Source: Rubrivivax sp.
GTDB lineage: Bacteria > Pseudomonadota > Gammaproteobacteria > Burkholderiales > Burkholderiaceae_C
DNA length: 64,000 nucleotides
NCBI GenBank assembly: GCA_020248945.1
Contig: JADCGQ010000022.1
Location: 1 to 64,000 of the forward strand
Direction: 5' to 3'
The position numbers and the translations under genes were made by a program. Positions 19,445-31,327 of the stretch are shown piece by piece; position 1 is the stretch's first letter; each line of letters begins with the position of its first letter. The notes under the pieces were generated by a model. That model saw nothing but the letters and a program-made list of their open reading frames with translations. It had not been told where the DNA came from and searched no databases.

Positions 19445-19593
19445 GTTCCTCCGGCAATTTGTGTCTACCGTGCCAACGACGCTGTGGCCCTTGGCCCCCC
19501 CGGGGCGCGGGCTCGTCATGCGCTCTGTGGCGGAGTCTAGGCCGCAATCGCGTTTTCCGTGTGGCAGTTCACGGCTTCTAGAATCCACGCTCA

Positions 19594-21393
19594 ATGCAGA
19601 CACCGCCGCGCCGCCCGATCCGCGAGCTGCCCGACGAGCTGATCAGCCAGATCGCCGCCGGCGAGGTGATCGACCGGCCCGGCGCCGCGGTGCGCGAGCT
19701 GCTCGACAACGCCCTCGATGCCGGTGCCCGCAATGTCACCTTGCGCCTGGCCGGCGGCGGCGTGCGCCTGGTCTCGGTTGAGGACGACGGCGCCGGCATC
19801 GAGCCCGCGCAGCTGCCACTGGCGCTGAAGCGCCACGCCACGAGCAAGATCGCCAGCCTCGAGGAGCTGGAGCGCGTGGCCACGATGGGTTTTCGCGGCG
19901 AGGCGCTGGCGGCGCTGGCCTCGGTGGCCGAGCTCGCCATCACCAGCCGCACCGCGGCCGCGCCGCACGCCTGGCGGCTGGCGGCGCGCAGTGGCGAGAT
20001 CGCGCCCGCGGCGCGTGCGCCGGGCACCACGGTGGAGGTGCAGGAGCTGTTCTTCGCCACGCCGGCGCGGCGCAAGTTCCTGAAGAGCGACGCCACCGAG
20101 CTGGCGCATGCGATGGACGTGGTTCGGCGCGCCGCGCTGGCGCGGCCCGACGTGGGCTTTTCCGTCTGGCACGAAGGCCGGCAGCTCGCGCAGTGGCGCG
20201 CCGCCGAATGGCCGCAGCGCCTGGCCGACGTGCTGGGCCGCGACTTCGAGGCCGCCAGCCGGCCGCTCGAGGCCCAGCGCGGGCCGCTGGTGTTGCGCGG
20301 CCGCATCGGCCAGCCCGAGGCGGCGCGCACGCGGGCCGATCTGCAGATCCTCTTCGTCAACGGCCGCTGCGTGCGCGACCGGCTCATCACCCACGCCGTG
20401 CGCTCGGCGTATGACGACCAACTGCACGGCGGCAAGCAGCCGGCCTGGGTGCTGTTCGTGCAGATCGCGCCTGAGCTGGTGGACGTGAACGTGCACCCGG
20501 CCAAGTCGGAGGTGCGCTTCCGCGATGGCGGCGCGGTGCACCAGGCGGTGCAGCGCGCGGTGCAGGAGGCGCTGGCGCCGACGCGGGCCTCGCTGGTGGC
20601 CGAGGTGGCTGTGGCACCTGCGCCCCTGCCGCCGCAGCCGTTGCCTGACGCCGCGGCGCCGGCCCGCGCCGGCTGGCAGCCCTCACTGGCCTGGGCCACG
20701 CCGGCGGTGGCCGAGCCGGCGGCGCGCTGGGCACCGGTGTTGCAGGCGCTGACGGCGCCGCTGCCACCCGCCGGCGAGCCGGCCCAGCCGCCCGCGGACA
20801 CAGGCGCGCAGCCGCTCGGCCGCGCCGTGGCGCAGATCGGCGGCGTCTACGTGCTGGCCGAAAACGCCGCCGGCCTGATCGTCGTCGACATGCACGCGGC
20901 GCACGAGCGCATCGTCTACGAACGGCTCAAGCGCGCCACCGACACGGCGGCCGACTTGCCGGCGCAGCCCTTGCTGATCCCGCACACGCTGGCCGCCACC
21001 GCGGCCGAGATCGCCACCGCCGAAGCCCACCCCGAGGCGCTGCGTGCGCTGGGCCTGGACGTGGCCGTGCTGAGCGCCGGTTCGCTGGTGGTGCGCAGCC
21101 GGCCGGCGGCTCTGCCCGATGCCGACCTGACCGAACTCGTGCGGGCCGTGCTGGCCGATCTGGCCGAGGTCGGCGGCAGCCGCGTCGTGCAGCGCGCGCG
21201 CGACGAGCTGCTGGCCACCATGGCCTGCCACGCCGCCGTGCGCGCCAACCGCCGCCTCACGCTGCCAGAGATGGACGCGCTGCTGCGCGAGATGGAAACC
21301 ACCGAGCGCAGCGACACCTGCAACCATGGCCGCCCGACGTGGCGGCAGGTGACGATGAAGGAACTGGACGCGCTGTTCCTGCGCGGCCGCTAG
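19594..21393 (+). CDS. mutL: DNA mismatch repair protein MutL
   Basis: A GHKL ATPase of 599 residues. The N-terminal motifs are QIAAGEVIDRPG, RELLDNALDAGA (general-base Glu retained), DDGAGI, RHATSKI and GFRGEAL. The S5-like domain contains PARRKFLK and NVHPAKSEVRF. The C-terminal dimerisation domain carries a metal-binding endonuclease motif starting at Asp432: DMHAAHERIVYE, a variant of the usual DQHA(x2)E(x4)E. It also has ACHAAVRANRRL and CNHGRP. Species without MutH use MutL as the nicking enzyme, and this sequence fits. It is divergent from the di-iron protein gene (149-base gap), and its last four bases overlap the convergent DUF2062 gene. Confidence 0.96.
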   Translation: MQTPPRRPIRELPDELISQIAAGEVIDRPGAAVRELLDNALDAGARNVTLRLAGGGVRLVSVEDDGAGIEPAQLPLALKRHATSKIASLEELERVATMGFRGEALAALASVAELAITSRTAAAPHAWRLAARSGEIAPAARAPGTTVEVQELFFATPARRKFLKSDATELAHAMDVVRRAALARPDVGFSVWHEGRQLAQWRAAEWPQRLADVLGRDFEAASRPLEAQRGPLVLRGRIGQPEAARTRADLQILFVNGRCVRDRLITHAVRSAYDDQLHGGKQPAWVLFVQIAPELVDVNVHPAKSEVRFRDGGAVHQAVQRAVQEALAPTRASLVAEVAVAPAPLPPQPLPDAAAPARAGWQPSLAWATPAVAEPAARWAPVLQALTAPLPPAGEPAQPPADTGAQPLGRAVAQIGGVYVLAENAAGLIVVDMHAAHERIVYERLKRATDTAADLPAQPLLIPHTLAATAAEIATAEAHPEALRALGLDVAVLSAGSLVVRSRPAALPDADLTELVRAVLADLAEVGGSRVVQRARDELLATMACHAAVRANRRLTLPEMDALLREMETTERSDTCNHGRPTWRQVTMKELDALFLRGR

Positions 21394-21959
21394 ACGCCGC
21401 GCCCGTGGCGCTGCCGGCTGCGCCGCTTGGCGCGCACGCGCCAGTGCCAGACGCCGTTGACCAGACCGTAGGCCAGCAGCGAGAAACCCACCGAAAACAT
21501 CATCGTGCCCACCAGCAGCGGGCGGCCGACCTCGCGCAGGGTTTCGCCCCAACGCTGCCACCACGGCCGGGCGTCGGCTGGCGCCTCGGCACTGGCGCTG
21601 CCGCCGCTGAGCACGGCGGGGCGATCGGCGTCGGCGGACGATTCGCCGAGCACCCAGCTGCCCAGCTTCCAGGCGCCGTAGTAGACCGGCGCAAACGTGG
21701 GCGGCGTGTTCACGAGCGTCGCCACCACCGACACCGGCACGTTGGCACGCAGCACCATGCACACGCCGGCCGACAGCGGAATCTGCGCGATGGGCGTGAT
21801 GAACGCGAAGAACACGCCAATGGCCGCGCCCAGGGCCACGCCGCGCCGCGACAGGTGCCACAGCCGCGGGTGCAGCAGCTTCGGCCCGAGCCAGCGCAGC
21901 CAGCGGTTGCCCGCCACGGTTTCGGGCGTGGGCATCAGGCGTTTGAGGCGATCGAGCAT
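21390..21959 (-). CDS. DUF2062 membrane protein
   Basis: A 189-residue inner-membrane protein. The conserved DUF2062 core is the GVALGAAIGVFFAFITP helix followed by PIAQIPLSAGVCMVLRANVPVS and NTPPTF. A variable acidic linker (about 105-135) and a last hydrophobic segment (about 148-170) precede a strongly basic tail. The function of the family is unknown. It overlaps the end of mutL by four bases on the opposite strand and lies upstream of acnA on the other side. Confidence 0.87.
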   Translation of the reverse strand: MLDRLKRLMPTPETVAGNRWLRWLGPKLLHPRLWHLSRRGVALGAAIGVFFAFITPIAQIPLSAGVCMVLRANVPVSVVATLVNTPPTFAPVYYGAWKLGSWVLGESSADADRPAVLSGGSASAEAPADARPWWQRWGETLREVGRPLLVGTMMFSVGFSLLAYGLVNGVWHWRVRAKRRSRQRHGRGV

Positions 21960-21989
21960 TGGTCGATTGTGGTGGCAGGCCGTGGCGGA

Positions 21990-24698
<2,709 letters not shown>

Positions 24699-24864
24699 GG
24701 GCGTTCCCGGGGTAGCGGATGGCGGATTATGAGAACGCGGCGCGGCCAGGCGTCGTCAGGCTCACAAGAGCCCGGTGGTATTCTGGTTGGCAAACCTGGG
24801 GCGCACGGCAGGGCTGTGAAGCACCGGCCACAAGGTCGCTCCGCAAAACCCAATTCGGAACCAG

Positions 24865-25383
24865 ATGGAAAAGATCCTCTCCAGCGTCGGCTCGCTGCTC
24901 TACGGCATGCGGTTCACGATGCTGTTCTTCTATGTCGGGCTGGTGGCGATCATCCTCGGCATCCTCGGCAAGTTCGCCATCGAGACCTACAAGCTCTTCC
25001 AGACGCTGCTGTTCGGGCAGATGGAAAAGATCGATCTCATCATCAAGGTGCTCGAGCTCGTCGACATGACGATGGTGGCGCAGCTGGTCTGGGTGGTGGC
25101 GCTGGCCGGCGTCTCGCTGTTCGTGACGACCGGCCACTTCGACTCGAAGGACATGAAGAAGCCCGACTGGCTTGATCACGTCAACACCTATAACCTGAAG
25201 CTGAAGCTGGCCTTCGCCATCATCTCGATCTCGGGCGTGCACGCGCTGAAGACCTACCTCAGCGGCGATCTCAGCCTTGAGAACATCCAGATCGTCACCC
25301 TGGTGGCGGTGATCCACTTCACCTTCGTGCTCTCGGCGATCGGCATCTCGTTCGCCGAGCGGCTGACCCGCGACAAGACCTGA
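24865..25383 (+). CDS. UPF0114 (YqhA-like) membrane protein
   Basis: A 172-residue inner-membrane protein with four hydrophobic segments, at about 15-38, 68-88, 112-132 and 140-160. It matches the TIGR00645/UPF0114 pattern, including an N-terminal SLLYGMRF followed by the long first helix, TGHFDS in the loop, and LKLKLAFAIISISGVHALK. The biochemical function of the family is not established. It sits between acnA and acnB, divergent from the former and convergent with the latter. Confidence 0.9.
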   Translation: MEKILSSVGSLLYGMRFTMLFFYVGLVAIILGILGKFAIETYKLFQTLLFGQMEKIDLIIKVLELVDMTMVAQLVWVVALAGVSLFVTTGHFDSKDMKKPDWLDHVNTYNLKLKLAFAIISISGVHALKTYLSGDLSLENIQIVTLVAVIHFTFVLSAIGISFAERLTRDKT

Positions 25384-25387
25384 ACCA

Positions 25388-25412
25388 GGCTGCAGGCGCT
25401 GTGCCTGCAGCC
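25388..25412. terminator. Strong hairpin between convergent UPF0114 and acnB genes
   Basis: A perfect ten-pair stem, GGCTGCAGGC with GCCTGCAGCC, around the loop GCTGT. It fills the 40-base gap between two convergent stop codons. There is no T-run, as is usual in such GC-rich genomes. The position suggests bidirectional termination. Confidence 0.65.
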
Positions 25413-25423
25413 CCCGCCTGCGA

Positions 25424-28033
25424 TCAGGCCGTCACGCCCTTGGCCGTTTCCGCGTACTCCTCGATCTGGTCGAAGTTCATGTAGCGGTAGACGCTGGCGG
25501 CGTCCTTGTTGATCACGCCCATGGCGGCCTGGTACTCGGCCACGGTGGGCAGGTAGCCCAGCTTCGACGCAATGGCCGCCAGCTCGGCCGAGGCCAGGAA
25601 CACGTTGGTGTTCTTGCCCAGGCGGTTGGGGAAGTTGCGGGTCGATGTCGACACGACCGTGGCGCCTTCACGCACCTGCGCCTGGTTGCCCATGCACAGG
25701 CTGCAGCCCGGCATCTCGGTGCGCGCACCGGCGGTGCCGAAGGCGGCGTAGTGGCCTTCCTTGATGAGCTCGCTCTGGTCCATCTTGGTGGGTGGCGCCA
25801 CCCACAGCTTGACCGGGATGTCGCGCTGCCCGCCCAGCAGCTTGGCGGCGGCGCGGAAGTGGCCGATGTTCGTCATGCAGCTGCCGATGAAGGCCTCGTC
25901 GATCTTGGTGCCGGCCACCTCGCTCAGCAGCTTGGCGTCGTCCGGGTCGTTGGGGCAGCAGAGCACCGGCTCCTTCAGCTCGTTCAGGTCGATCTCGATC
26001 ACGGCCGCGTACTCGGCGTCCTTGTCGGCCTCGAGCAGCTGCGGGTTCGCGAGCCAGGCCTCGACCTTCTCGATGCGGCGCTTCAGCGTCTTGGCGTCGG
26101 CGTAGCCGTCGGCGATCATGTTCTTCATCAGCACCACGTTGCTCGTCAGGTACTCGATGACGGGTTCCTTGTTGAGCTTGATGGTGCAGCCGGCGGCGCT
26201 GCGCTCCGCGCTCGCATCGCTCAGCTCGAAGGCCTGTTCCACCTTCAGATCGGGCAGGCCTTCGATCTCGAGGATGCGGCCGCTGAAGACGTTCTTCTTG
26301 CCGGCCTTGGCAACCGTCAGCAGGCCGGCCTTGATGGCGGCGTAGGGGATCGCATGCACCAGGTCGCGCAGCGTCACGCCCGGCTGCATCTGGCCCTTGA
26401 AGCGCACGAGCACGCTCTCGGGCATGTCCAGCGGCATCACGCCCGTAGCGGCGCCGAAGGCCACCAGGCCCGAGCCGGCAGGGAACGAGATGCCGATTGG
26501 AAAGCGCGTGTGGCTGTCGCCGCCGGTGCCCACGGTGTCGGGCAGCAGCAGGCGGTTGAGCCAGCTGTGGATGACGCCGTCGCCCGGCCGCAGGCTGACA
26601 CCGCCGCGGTTGCTGATGAAGGCGGGCAACTCGCGGTGCGTCTTCACGTCCACCGGCTTGGGGTAGGCGGCGGTGTGGCAGAAGCTCTGCATCACGAGGT
26701 CGGCGCTGAAGCCCAGGCAGGCCAGGTCCTTGAGCTCGTCGCGTGTCATCGGGCCGGTGGTGTCCTGGCTGCCGACGGTCGTCATCTTCGGCTCGCAGTA
26801 GGTGCCGGGGCGCACGCCCTGGCCTTCAGGCAGGCCGACGGCGCGGCCCACCATCTTCTGCGCCACCGTGAAGCCGGCCTTCGTGGCCACGGGCGGCTGC
26901 GGCAGGCGGAACACGGTGCTGGCGGGCAGGCCCAGGAACTCGCGCGCCTTGGCCGTGAGGCTGCGGCCGATGATCAGGTTGATGCGGCCGCCGGCACGCA
27001 CCTCGTCGAACAGCACGTCGTTCTTCAGCTTGAACTCCACCACCGTGGCGCCGGCCTTGGTGATGCGGCCTTCGTAGGGGTGGATGTCGATGACGTCGCC
27101 CATCTCGAGCGCGCTCACGTCCACCTCGATGGGCAGGCTGCCCGAGTCCTCTTGCGTGTTGAAGAAGATCGGCGCGATCTTGCCGCCGAGCGTGACGCCA
27201 CCGAAGCGCTTGTTCGGCACGAAGGGGATGTCCTGGCCGGTGGCCCAGATCACGCTGTTGGTGGCGCTCTTGCGGCTGGAGCCGGTGCCGACCACGTCGC
27301 CCACGTAGGCCACGAGGTGGCCCTTCTTCTTGAGGTCTTCGATGAACTGCATCGGCCCGCGCTTGCCGTCTTCCTCGGGCTTGAAGGCGGCCCCACCAGG
27401 CGTTCCAAAGTCCCCGCGTGTGTTCTTCAGCATCGCCAGGTAGTGCAGCGGAATGTCCGGGCGGCTCCAGGCGTCGGGGGCGGGGCTCAGGTCGTCGGTG
27501 TTGGTCTCGCCGGGCACCTTGAACACGGTCACGGTGATGGTCCTGGGCACCTCGGGCCGCGAGGTGAACCACTCGGCATCGGCCCAGCTCTTCATCACGC
27601 CCTGGGCGTGGGCGTTGCCGGCGCGCGCCTTCTCGGCCACGTCGTTGAAGAAGTCGAACATCAGCAGCGTCTTCTTCAGCGCCTCGGCGGCGATGGGCGC
27701 CACGGCCGCGTCGTCGAGCAGTTCGATCAGCGGGTGCACGTTGTAGCCGCCGACCATGGTGCCGAGCAGTTCGGTGGCCTTGGCCGGGCTGATGAGGCCC
27801 ACGCTGAGCTCGCCATGCGCCACGGCGGCCAGGAAGCTGGCCTTCACCTTGGCGGCGTCGTCCACGCCGGGGGGCACGCGGTGCGTCAGCAGGTCCAGCA
27901 GGAAGCCTTCTTCACCGGCCGGCGGGGCCTTGATGAGCTCGATCAGCGCGGCCACCTGCTTGGCATCGAGCGGCAGCGGCGGAATGCCGAGCGCGGCGCG
28001 TTCGGCGGCATGTTGGCGATAGGCTTGCAGCAT
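25424..28033 (-). CDS. acnB: Aconitate hydratase B (bifunctional 2-methylisocitrate dehydratase type)
   Basis: An 869-residue AcnB-type aconitase. It carries the family-specific HEAT-like N-terminal domain (about 1-160) and then the swivelling domain ([13 protein letters not shown]). The catalytic domains have Fe-S cysteines in [12 protein letters not shown] and [18 protein letters not shown] stands seven bases before the ATG. It is usually the main TCA-cycle aconitase, and AcnB enzymes also act on 2-methyl-cis-aconitate. It is convergent with the UPF0114 gene. Upstream on the same strand, 70 bases away, is a toxin-antitoxin pair, which is presumably a separate unit. Confidence 0.97.
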   Translation of the reverse strand: MLQAYRQHAAERAALGIPPLPLDAKQVAALIELIKAPPAGEEGFLLDLLTHRVPPGVDDAAKVKASFLAAVAHGELSVGLISPAKATELLGTMVGGYNVHPLIELLDDAAVAPIAAEALKKTLLMFDFFNDVAEKARAGNAHAQGVMKSWADAEWFTSRPEVPRTITVTVFKVPGETNTDDLSPAPDAWSRPDIPLHYLAMLKNTRGDFGTPGGAAFKPEEDGKRGPMQFIEDLKKKGHLVAYVGDVVGTGSSRKSATNSVIWATGQDIPFVPNKRFGGVTLGGKIAPIFFNTQEDSGSLPIEVDVSALEMGDVIDIHPYEGRITKAGATVVEFKLKNDVLFDEVRAGGRINLIIGRSLTAKAREFLGLPASTVFRLPQPPVATKAGFTVAQKMVGRAVGLPEGQGVRPGTYCEPKMTTVGSQDTTGPMTRDELKDLACLGFSADLVMQSFCHTAAYPKPVDVKTHRELPAFISNRGGVSLRPGDGVIHSWLNRLLLPDTVGTGGDSHTRFPIGISFPAGSGLVAFGAATGVMPLDMPESVLVRFKGQMQPGVTLRDLVHAIPYAAIKAGLLTVAKAGKKNVFSGRILEIEGLPDLKVEQAFELSDASAERSAAGCTIKLNKEPVIEYLTSNVVLMKNMIADGYADAKTLKRRIEKVEAWLANPQLLEADKDAEYAAVIEIDLNELKEPVLCCPNDPDDAKLLSEVAGTKIDEAFIGSCMTNIGHFRAAAKLLGGQRDIPVKLWVAPPTKMDQSELIKEGHYAAFGTAGARTEMPGCSLCMGNQAQVREGATVVSTSTRNFPNRLGKNTNVFLASAELAAIASKLGYLPTVAEYQAAMGVINKDAASVYRYMNFDQIEEYAETAKGVTA

Positions 28034-28103
28034 GGGGTGCTCCTGGAGAAATCGGGGGGGAGTGTGGATGTCGAGGCTGACGTCAGGACAACAGCCTTCG
28101 AAC

Positions 28104-28511
28104 TCAGGCCTTGGGCACGATCACCTTCAGGCCCTTGAAGTAGTCGCGGTAGAAGCCGGCGTCCCGGGTGATGAGCGCATCGCACTGCATCATGGCGTGG
28201 GCGCCGATCAGGAAGTCGGCCACGGTGCGGCTGCGGTTGTGGTTGCCGCCGCGCTGGCGATACCGGCGCTGCATCTCGCCGGCACGCAGCGCGGCCTTGG
28301 GTTCCATGGCGCTGTAGGCGATGCCCACGGACTCGAGGTGTTCCAGCACCTGCGAGCCGCCTTGCAGCGAGGTGCACAGCTCGGCCAGCGCCACCTCGCA
28401 CAGCACCACCGGGCCGGCGTGCAGCGCGGCGCGGATGGCGTCGGTGGCGGCATCGGCGTGCGGGCCGCCGCCGATGACGTCGATCAACACGGACGAATCG
28501 GTCGCAATCAT
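28104..28511 (-). CDS. PIN-domain ribonuclease toxin, VapC-like
   Basis: A 135-residue PIN domain. The four acidic positions are visible: Asp5 in ATDSSVLID, Glu in VALAELC (about residue 44), Asp in [11 protein letters not shown] (about 98), and Asp in ITRDAGFY (about 116). VapC-type toxins cleave tRNA or rRNA when freed from their antitoxin. The ATG overlaps the stop of the upstream AbrB-type gene by four bases (ATGA), the standard antitoxin-first arrangement with translational coupling. Symbols in this family are loosely applied, so none is given. Confidence 0.9.
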   Translation of the reverse strand: MIATDSSVLIDVIGGGPHADAATDAIRAALHAGPVVLCEVALAELCTSLQGGSQVLEHLESVGIAYSAMEPKAALRAGEMQRRYRQRGGNHNRSRTVADFLIGAHAMMQCDALITRDAGFYRDYFKGLKVIVPKA

Positions 28512-28765
28512 TCTTCCGGCGGCAGATAGGGGTCGCCCGGCGCGTGGCCCCGGATGGCGCGCATCGCCTCGTCGGTGCTGGCAAAGCCGTCGGCGAGCTT
28601 GAAGCGCCCGCGCAGCTTCGACAGCGCGTCGTCGACTTCCTTGCGCAGGATGATGCGGCCGCCGTCGAGCTCGACCTTCAGCTTGGTGCCCTTGCTCAGG
28701 CCGAGCGCGTCGCGCACGGCCTTGGGCAGGGTGATCTGGCCGCGTTCGGCGACGGTGGCTTCCAT
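28508..28765 (-). CDS. AbrB/MazE-type antitoxin
   Basis: An 85-residue swapped-hairpin AbrB protein. Residues 1-45 hold the DNA-binding fold (VAERGQITLPKAVRDALGLSKGTKLKV form; ELDGGRIIL). The acidic C-terminal half (FKLADGFAS to LPPEE) would wrap the PIN toxin. GAGG lies seven bases before the ATG at 28765. It is translated just ahead of the toxin with a four-base overlap. It probably autorepresses through the inverted repeat at 28794-28816. It is divergent from the membrane Ser/Thr kinase. Confidence 0.9.
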   Translation of the reverse strand: MEATVAERGQITLPKAVRDALGLSKGTKLKVELDGGRIILRKEVDDALSKLRGRFKLADGFASTDEAMRAIRGHAPGDPYLPPEE

Positions 28766-28793
28766 GGGGTGCCTCGGGCTGTCTGATCGACTC

Positions 28794-28816
28794 GGTACGT
28801 ACGAATGATACATACC
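28794..28816. promoter_or_regulatory. Inverted repeat upstream of the antitoxin gene, likely its operator
   Basis: GGTACGTAC at the left and GATACATACC at the right form a near-perfect 23-base inverted repeat (GGTAxGTA to TACxTACC). It lies in the 84-base gap between the divergent antitoxin and kinase genes and stands out as AT-richer than its surroundings. The position, about 30 bases upstream of the antitoxin ATG, fits autorepression by AbrB-type dimers. It could also affect the kinase promoter. Confidence 0.5.
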
Positions 28817-28849
28817 TGGCGGTTCGGACAGGTAACCGGGGGCGGTATC

Positions 28850-31315
28850 ATGGGACAGGGACAACCGGTGCGGCGGCGCACCGGATTCGTGACACCACCG
28901 GTTCAGGCAGCACAAGGGCTCAGGGTGAACGACGACACGCCGCTCGAAGACCGCACGACACCGCGCGAGCGCGCCAGCGCCGACACGGGCACGCCGAAGC
29001 CGCCCGATCGGCCCGCGCGTGACGAGGCCGTCCGCGACAAGTCGGTGCTGCGGCCCATGCTGCGCGACGGCGACGCCGACGCCACCGTGGTGCTGGTGCC
29101 GCCCGGCGGCATGCCTTTGCCGCGGCATCGCCGAGGGGCTGGCGCCACCGCCGGGCCACTGCGACAAGGCCTGCGGCTGCACGAGTACCGCATCGACGGC
29201 GTGCTCGGCGAAGGCGGCTTCGGCGTCACCTACCTGGCCACCGACGTGCACCTCAACGCCGCAGTGGCCATCAAGGAATACCTGCCGCAGGACATCGTGT
29301 TCCGCTCGGCCGACGGCACCGTGTCGCCCACCGCCAGCGAACACCTGCCGCGTTACCGCCAGGGGCTCGACGCCTTCCTGGTGGAGGCGCGCACGCTGGC
29401 CTCGTTCCGCCACCGCGCCATCGTGCGCGTGGCCCGTTTCTTCGAGGCCCACCGCACCGCCTACATGGTGCTCGAGGTCGAGAAGGGCGAGCCGCTGAAG
29501 AACTGGTGGCCCGAACACCGCAAGATCGGCGAGAAGGCGCTGGTGGAACTGCTGCTGCCGCTGCTCGACGGCCTGGCGGCCGTGCACGAGGCGGGCTTCC
29601 TGCACCGCGACATCAAGCCCGACAACATCCAGGTGCGCTCGTCCGACGGCAGCCTGGTGCTGCTCGACTTCGGCAGCGCCGGGCAGGCGGCTGGCGTGGC
29701 CCCTGACGGCCTGGTGGTGGTGACGCCCGGCTATGCGCCGATCGAGCAATACGGCCTCGGCGAGCAAGGCCCCTGGACCGACCTCTACGCGCTGGGCGCC
29801 ACGCTGTACTGGTGCGTCAGCGGCAAGAAGCCGCCCGACGCCGAAACCCGCAAGGCCGATCCCAAGGCCTACAGCCGCGCGGTCGAGGCCGGCCGCGATG
29901 TCTTCGGCGATGCCTTCCTGAAAGCCATCGACTGGGCCCTGGCCACCGACCCCGCCAAGCGTCCGCGCTCGGTGGCCGAGTGGCGCCAGGCGCTGCTGGC
30001 CGATCACCCGGCGGCGATGCGCCGCTTCGAGGCCGCGCGCCGCCGCAACGAGCGGCAGGACGTGACGCAGGACCAGTCGATGCCGACGCACTCGCGCGTC
30101 ATGCGATCGAAGGCGCAGCGCCTGCTGCACCCGCGCGACTGGCCCTTGGCCGTGAAGGCCGGCGTGGCCCTGGTGGTGGCCGGCGTGCTGCCGGTGGCGC
30201 TGGTGGCGGCGCTCAACCTGGGCAGCGCACGCGATGCCGTCGTGGCGGCCGAGTCGCGGTTTCTGCAGAGCGTGGCCACGCATGCCGCCTCCGACGTGGC
30301 GGGCTACGTGCAGCGCGGCCGCGAGCAGGCGCGCCAGATCGCGTCAGAAGCCGCCTTTGGCGCCTGGCTGGCCCGGCCCACCGAGCCGGCCCGCGCGGCG
30401 CTGCGCGACCGCCTGCTGCGCCAGGTGCGGCCTGGCTCGGGCGTGCAGAGCCTGATGCTGCTCGACGGCACCGGGCTGGCCGCCCTGGCGTCCGACCTCG
30501 GCACGCAAGGCACCAGCCACGCGCTGCGCCCCTACTTCACGCAGCCGATGCAGGGCCGCGGCCACACCAGCACGCTGATCGCCGGCAACAGCATCGGCGC
30601 CACGCACATCGACATCGCCGAGCCGGTGCGCGGCGACGCCGGCGGCATCGTCGGCGTGATGGTGCTGCGCCTGTCGGGCGACCCCGTCGTGCGTGCGCTC
30701 GAGCAGGCGCAGGCCGGCGGCCCCGCCGGCGCCGGCAGGCAGCTGACGCCGTTTCTGGTCGACGGCGACGGCGTCTTCATCCACCACGCGCATGCCGACC
30801 TGCGCCACCGCAGCCTGGTGCCGCTGGCGCCCGCAACGCTCGCGGCCATCCGTGCCGACCAGCGCTTCCGGCGCGACGAGTTGCCCTCGGTGGGCGAGTC
30901 GCAGCTGGCATCGGTGCTGCTGGGGGCGCAGAAGAGCGGTGCGCTCGAGTACGCTTCCGTCGCCAGTGGCGTGGTGGCGGTGGCCGGCTATGCGCCCGTG
31001 GCAGGGCACGACTGGGTCGTGGCCGTGACCGAAGATCGCCGCGCCATCGTGGCGCCGCTGCAGCGGCTGAGCGCCTGGCTGGCCGGCGGCATCCTGCTGG
31101 CCGCGCTGGGTGCCGCGGCGGCCGGCTGGTGGTTTGCGAGCAGCTTCGCGCGGCCGCTGCGTCAGCTCACGCGCGCCCTGGCCGACCTGAAGGCCGGCGA
31201 CATCGACGACACCAAGCTGCGCTTTGCCCGCGGCGACGAGTTCGGGCAGATGGCGCGCAGCATCAATGCGCTGGCGGAGCAACTGCGCGAGAAGGCCGGC
31301 ACGGGCAAGCGCTGA
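28850..31315 (+). CDS. Transmembrane Ser/Thr protein kinase with periplasmic sensor and C-terminal HAMP
   Basis: An 821-residue protein. An N-terminal disordered region of about 105 residues precedes a complete eukaryotic-type kinase: glycine loop GEGGFGVTY, Lys142 in VAIKEY, catalytic Asp254 in HRDIKPDN and DFG Asp273. A first membrane helix lies at about 434-458, a dCache-like extracytoplasmic domain at about 460-738, a second helix at about 740-764, and a HAMP domain at 765-815 ends the protein. Known sensor kinases place HAMP between membrane and catalytic domain. Here the catalytic domain is on the other side. An in-frame GTG at 28925, with AAGGG nearby, is an alternative start. The targets are unknown. 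Confidence 0.88.
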   Translation: MGQGQPVRRRTGFVTPPVQAAQGLRVNDDTPLEDRTTPRERASADTGTPKPPDRPARDEAVRDKSVLRPMLRDGDADATVVLVPPGGMPLPRHRRGAGATAGPLRQGLRLHEYRIDGVLGEGGFGVTYLATDVHLNAAVAIKEYLPQDIVFRSADGTVSPTASEHLPRYRQGLDAFLVEARTLASFRHRAIVRVARFFEAHRTAYMVLEVEKGEPLKNWWPEHRKIGEKALVELLLPLLDGLAAVHEAGFLHRDIKPDNIQVRSSDGSLVLLDFGSAGQAAGVAPDGLVVVTPGYAPIEQYGLGEQGPWTDLYALGATLYWCVSGKKPPDAETRKADPKAYSRAVEAGRDVFGDAFLKAIDWALATDPAKRPRSVAEWRQALLADHPAAMRRFEAARRRNERQDVTQDQSMPTHSRVMRSKAQRLLHPRDWPLAVKAGVALVVAGVLPVALVAALNLGSARDAVVAAESRFLQSVATHAASDVAGYVQRGREQARQIASEAAFGAWLARPTEPARAALRDRLLRQVRPGSGVQSLMLLDGTGLAALASDLGTQGTSHALRPYFTQPMQGRGHTSTLIAGNSIGATHIDIAEPVRGDAGGIVGVMVLRLSGDPVVRALEQAQAGGPAGAGRQLTPFLVDGDGVFIHHAHADLRHRSLVPLAPATLAAIRADQRFRRDELPSVGESQLASVLLGAQKSGALEYASVASGVVAVAGYAPVAGHDWVVAVTEDRRAIVAPLQRLSAWLAGGILLAALGAAAAGWWFASSFARPLRQLTRALADLKAGDIDDTKLRFARGDEFGQMARSINALAEQLREKAGTGKR

Positions 31316-31327
31316 CGGGCTGGGATC

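Noticed and set aside
19453..19475. Sigma-54-like promoter upstream of the di-iron protein gene (TGGCACG and TTGC on the minus strand)
   Set aside because: The GG and GC elements are 17 bases apart, not the required 10.
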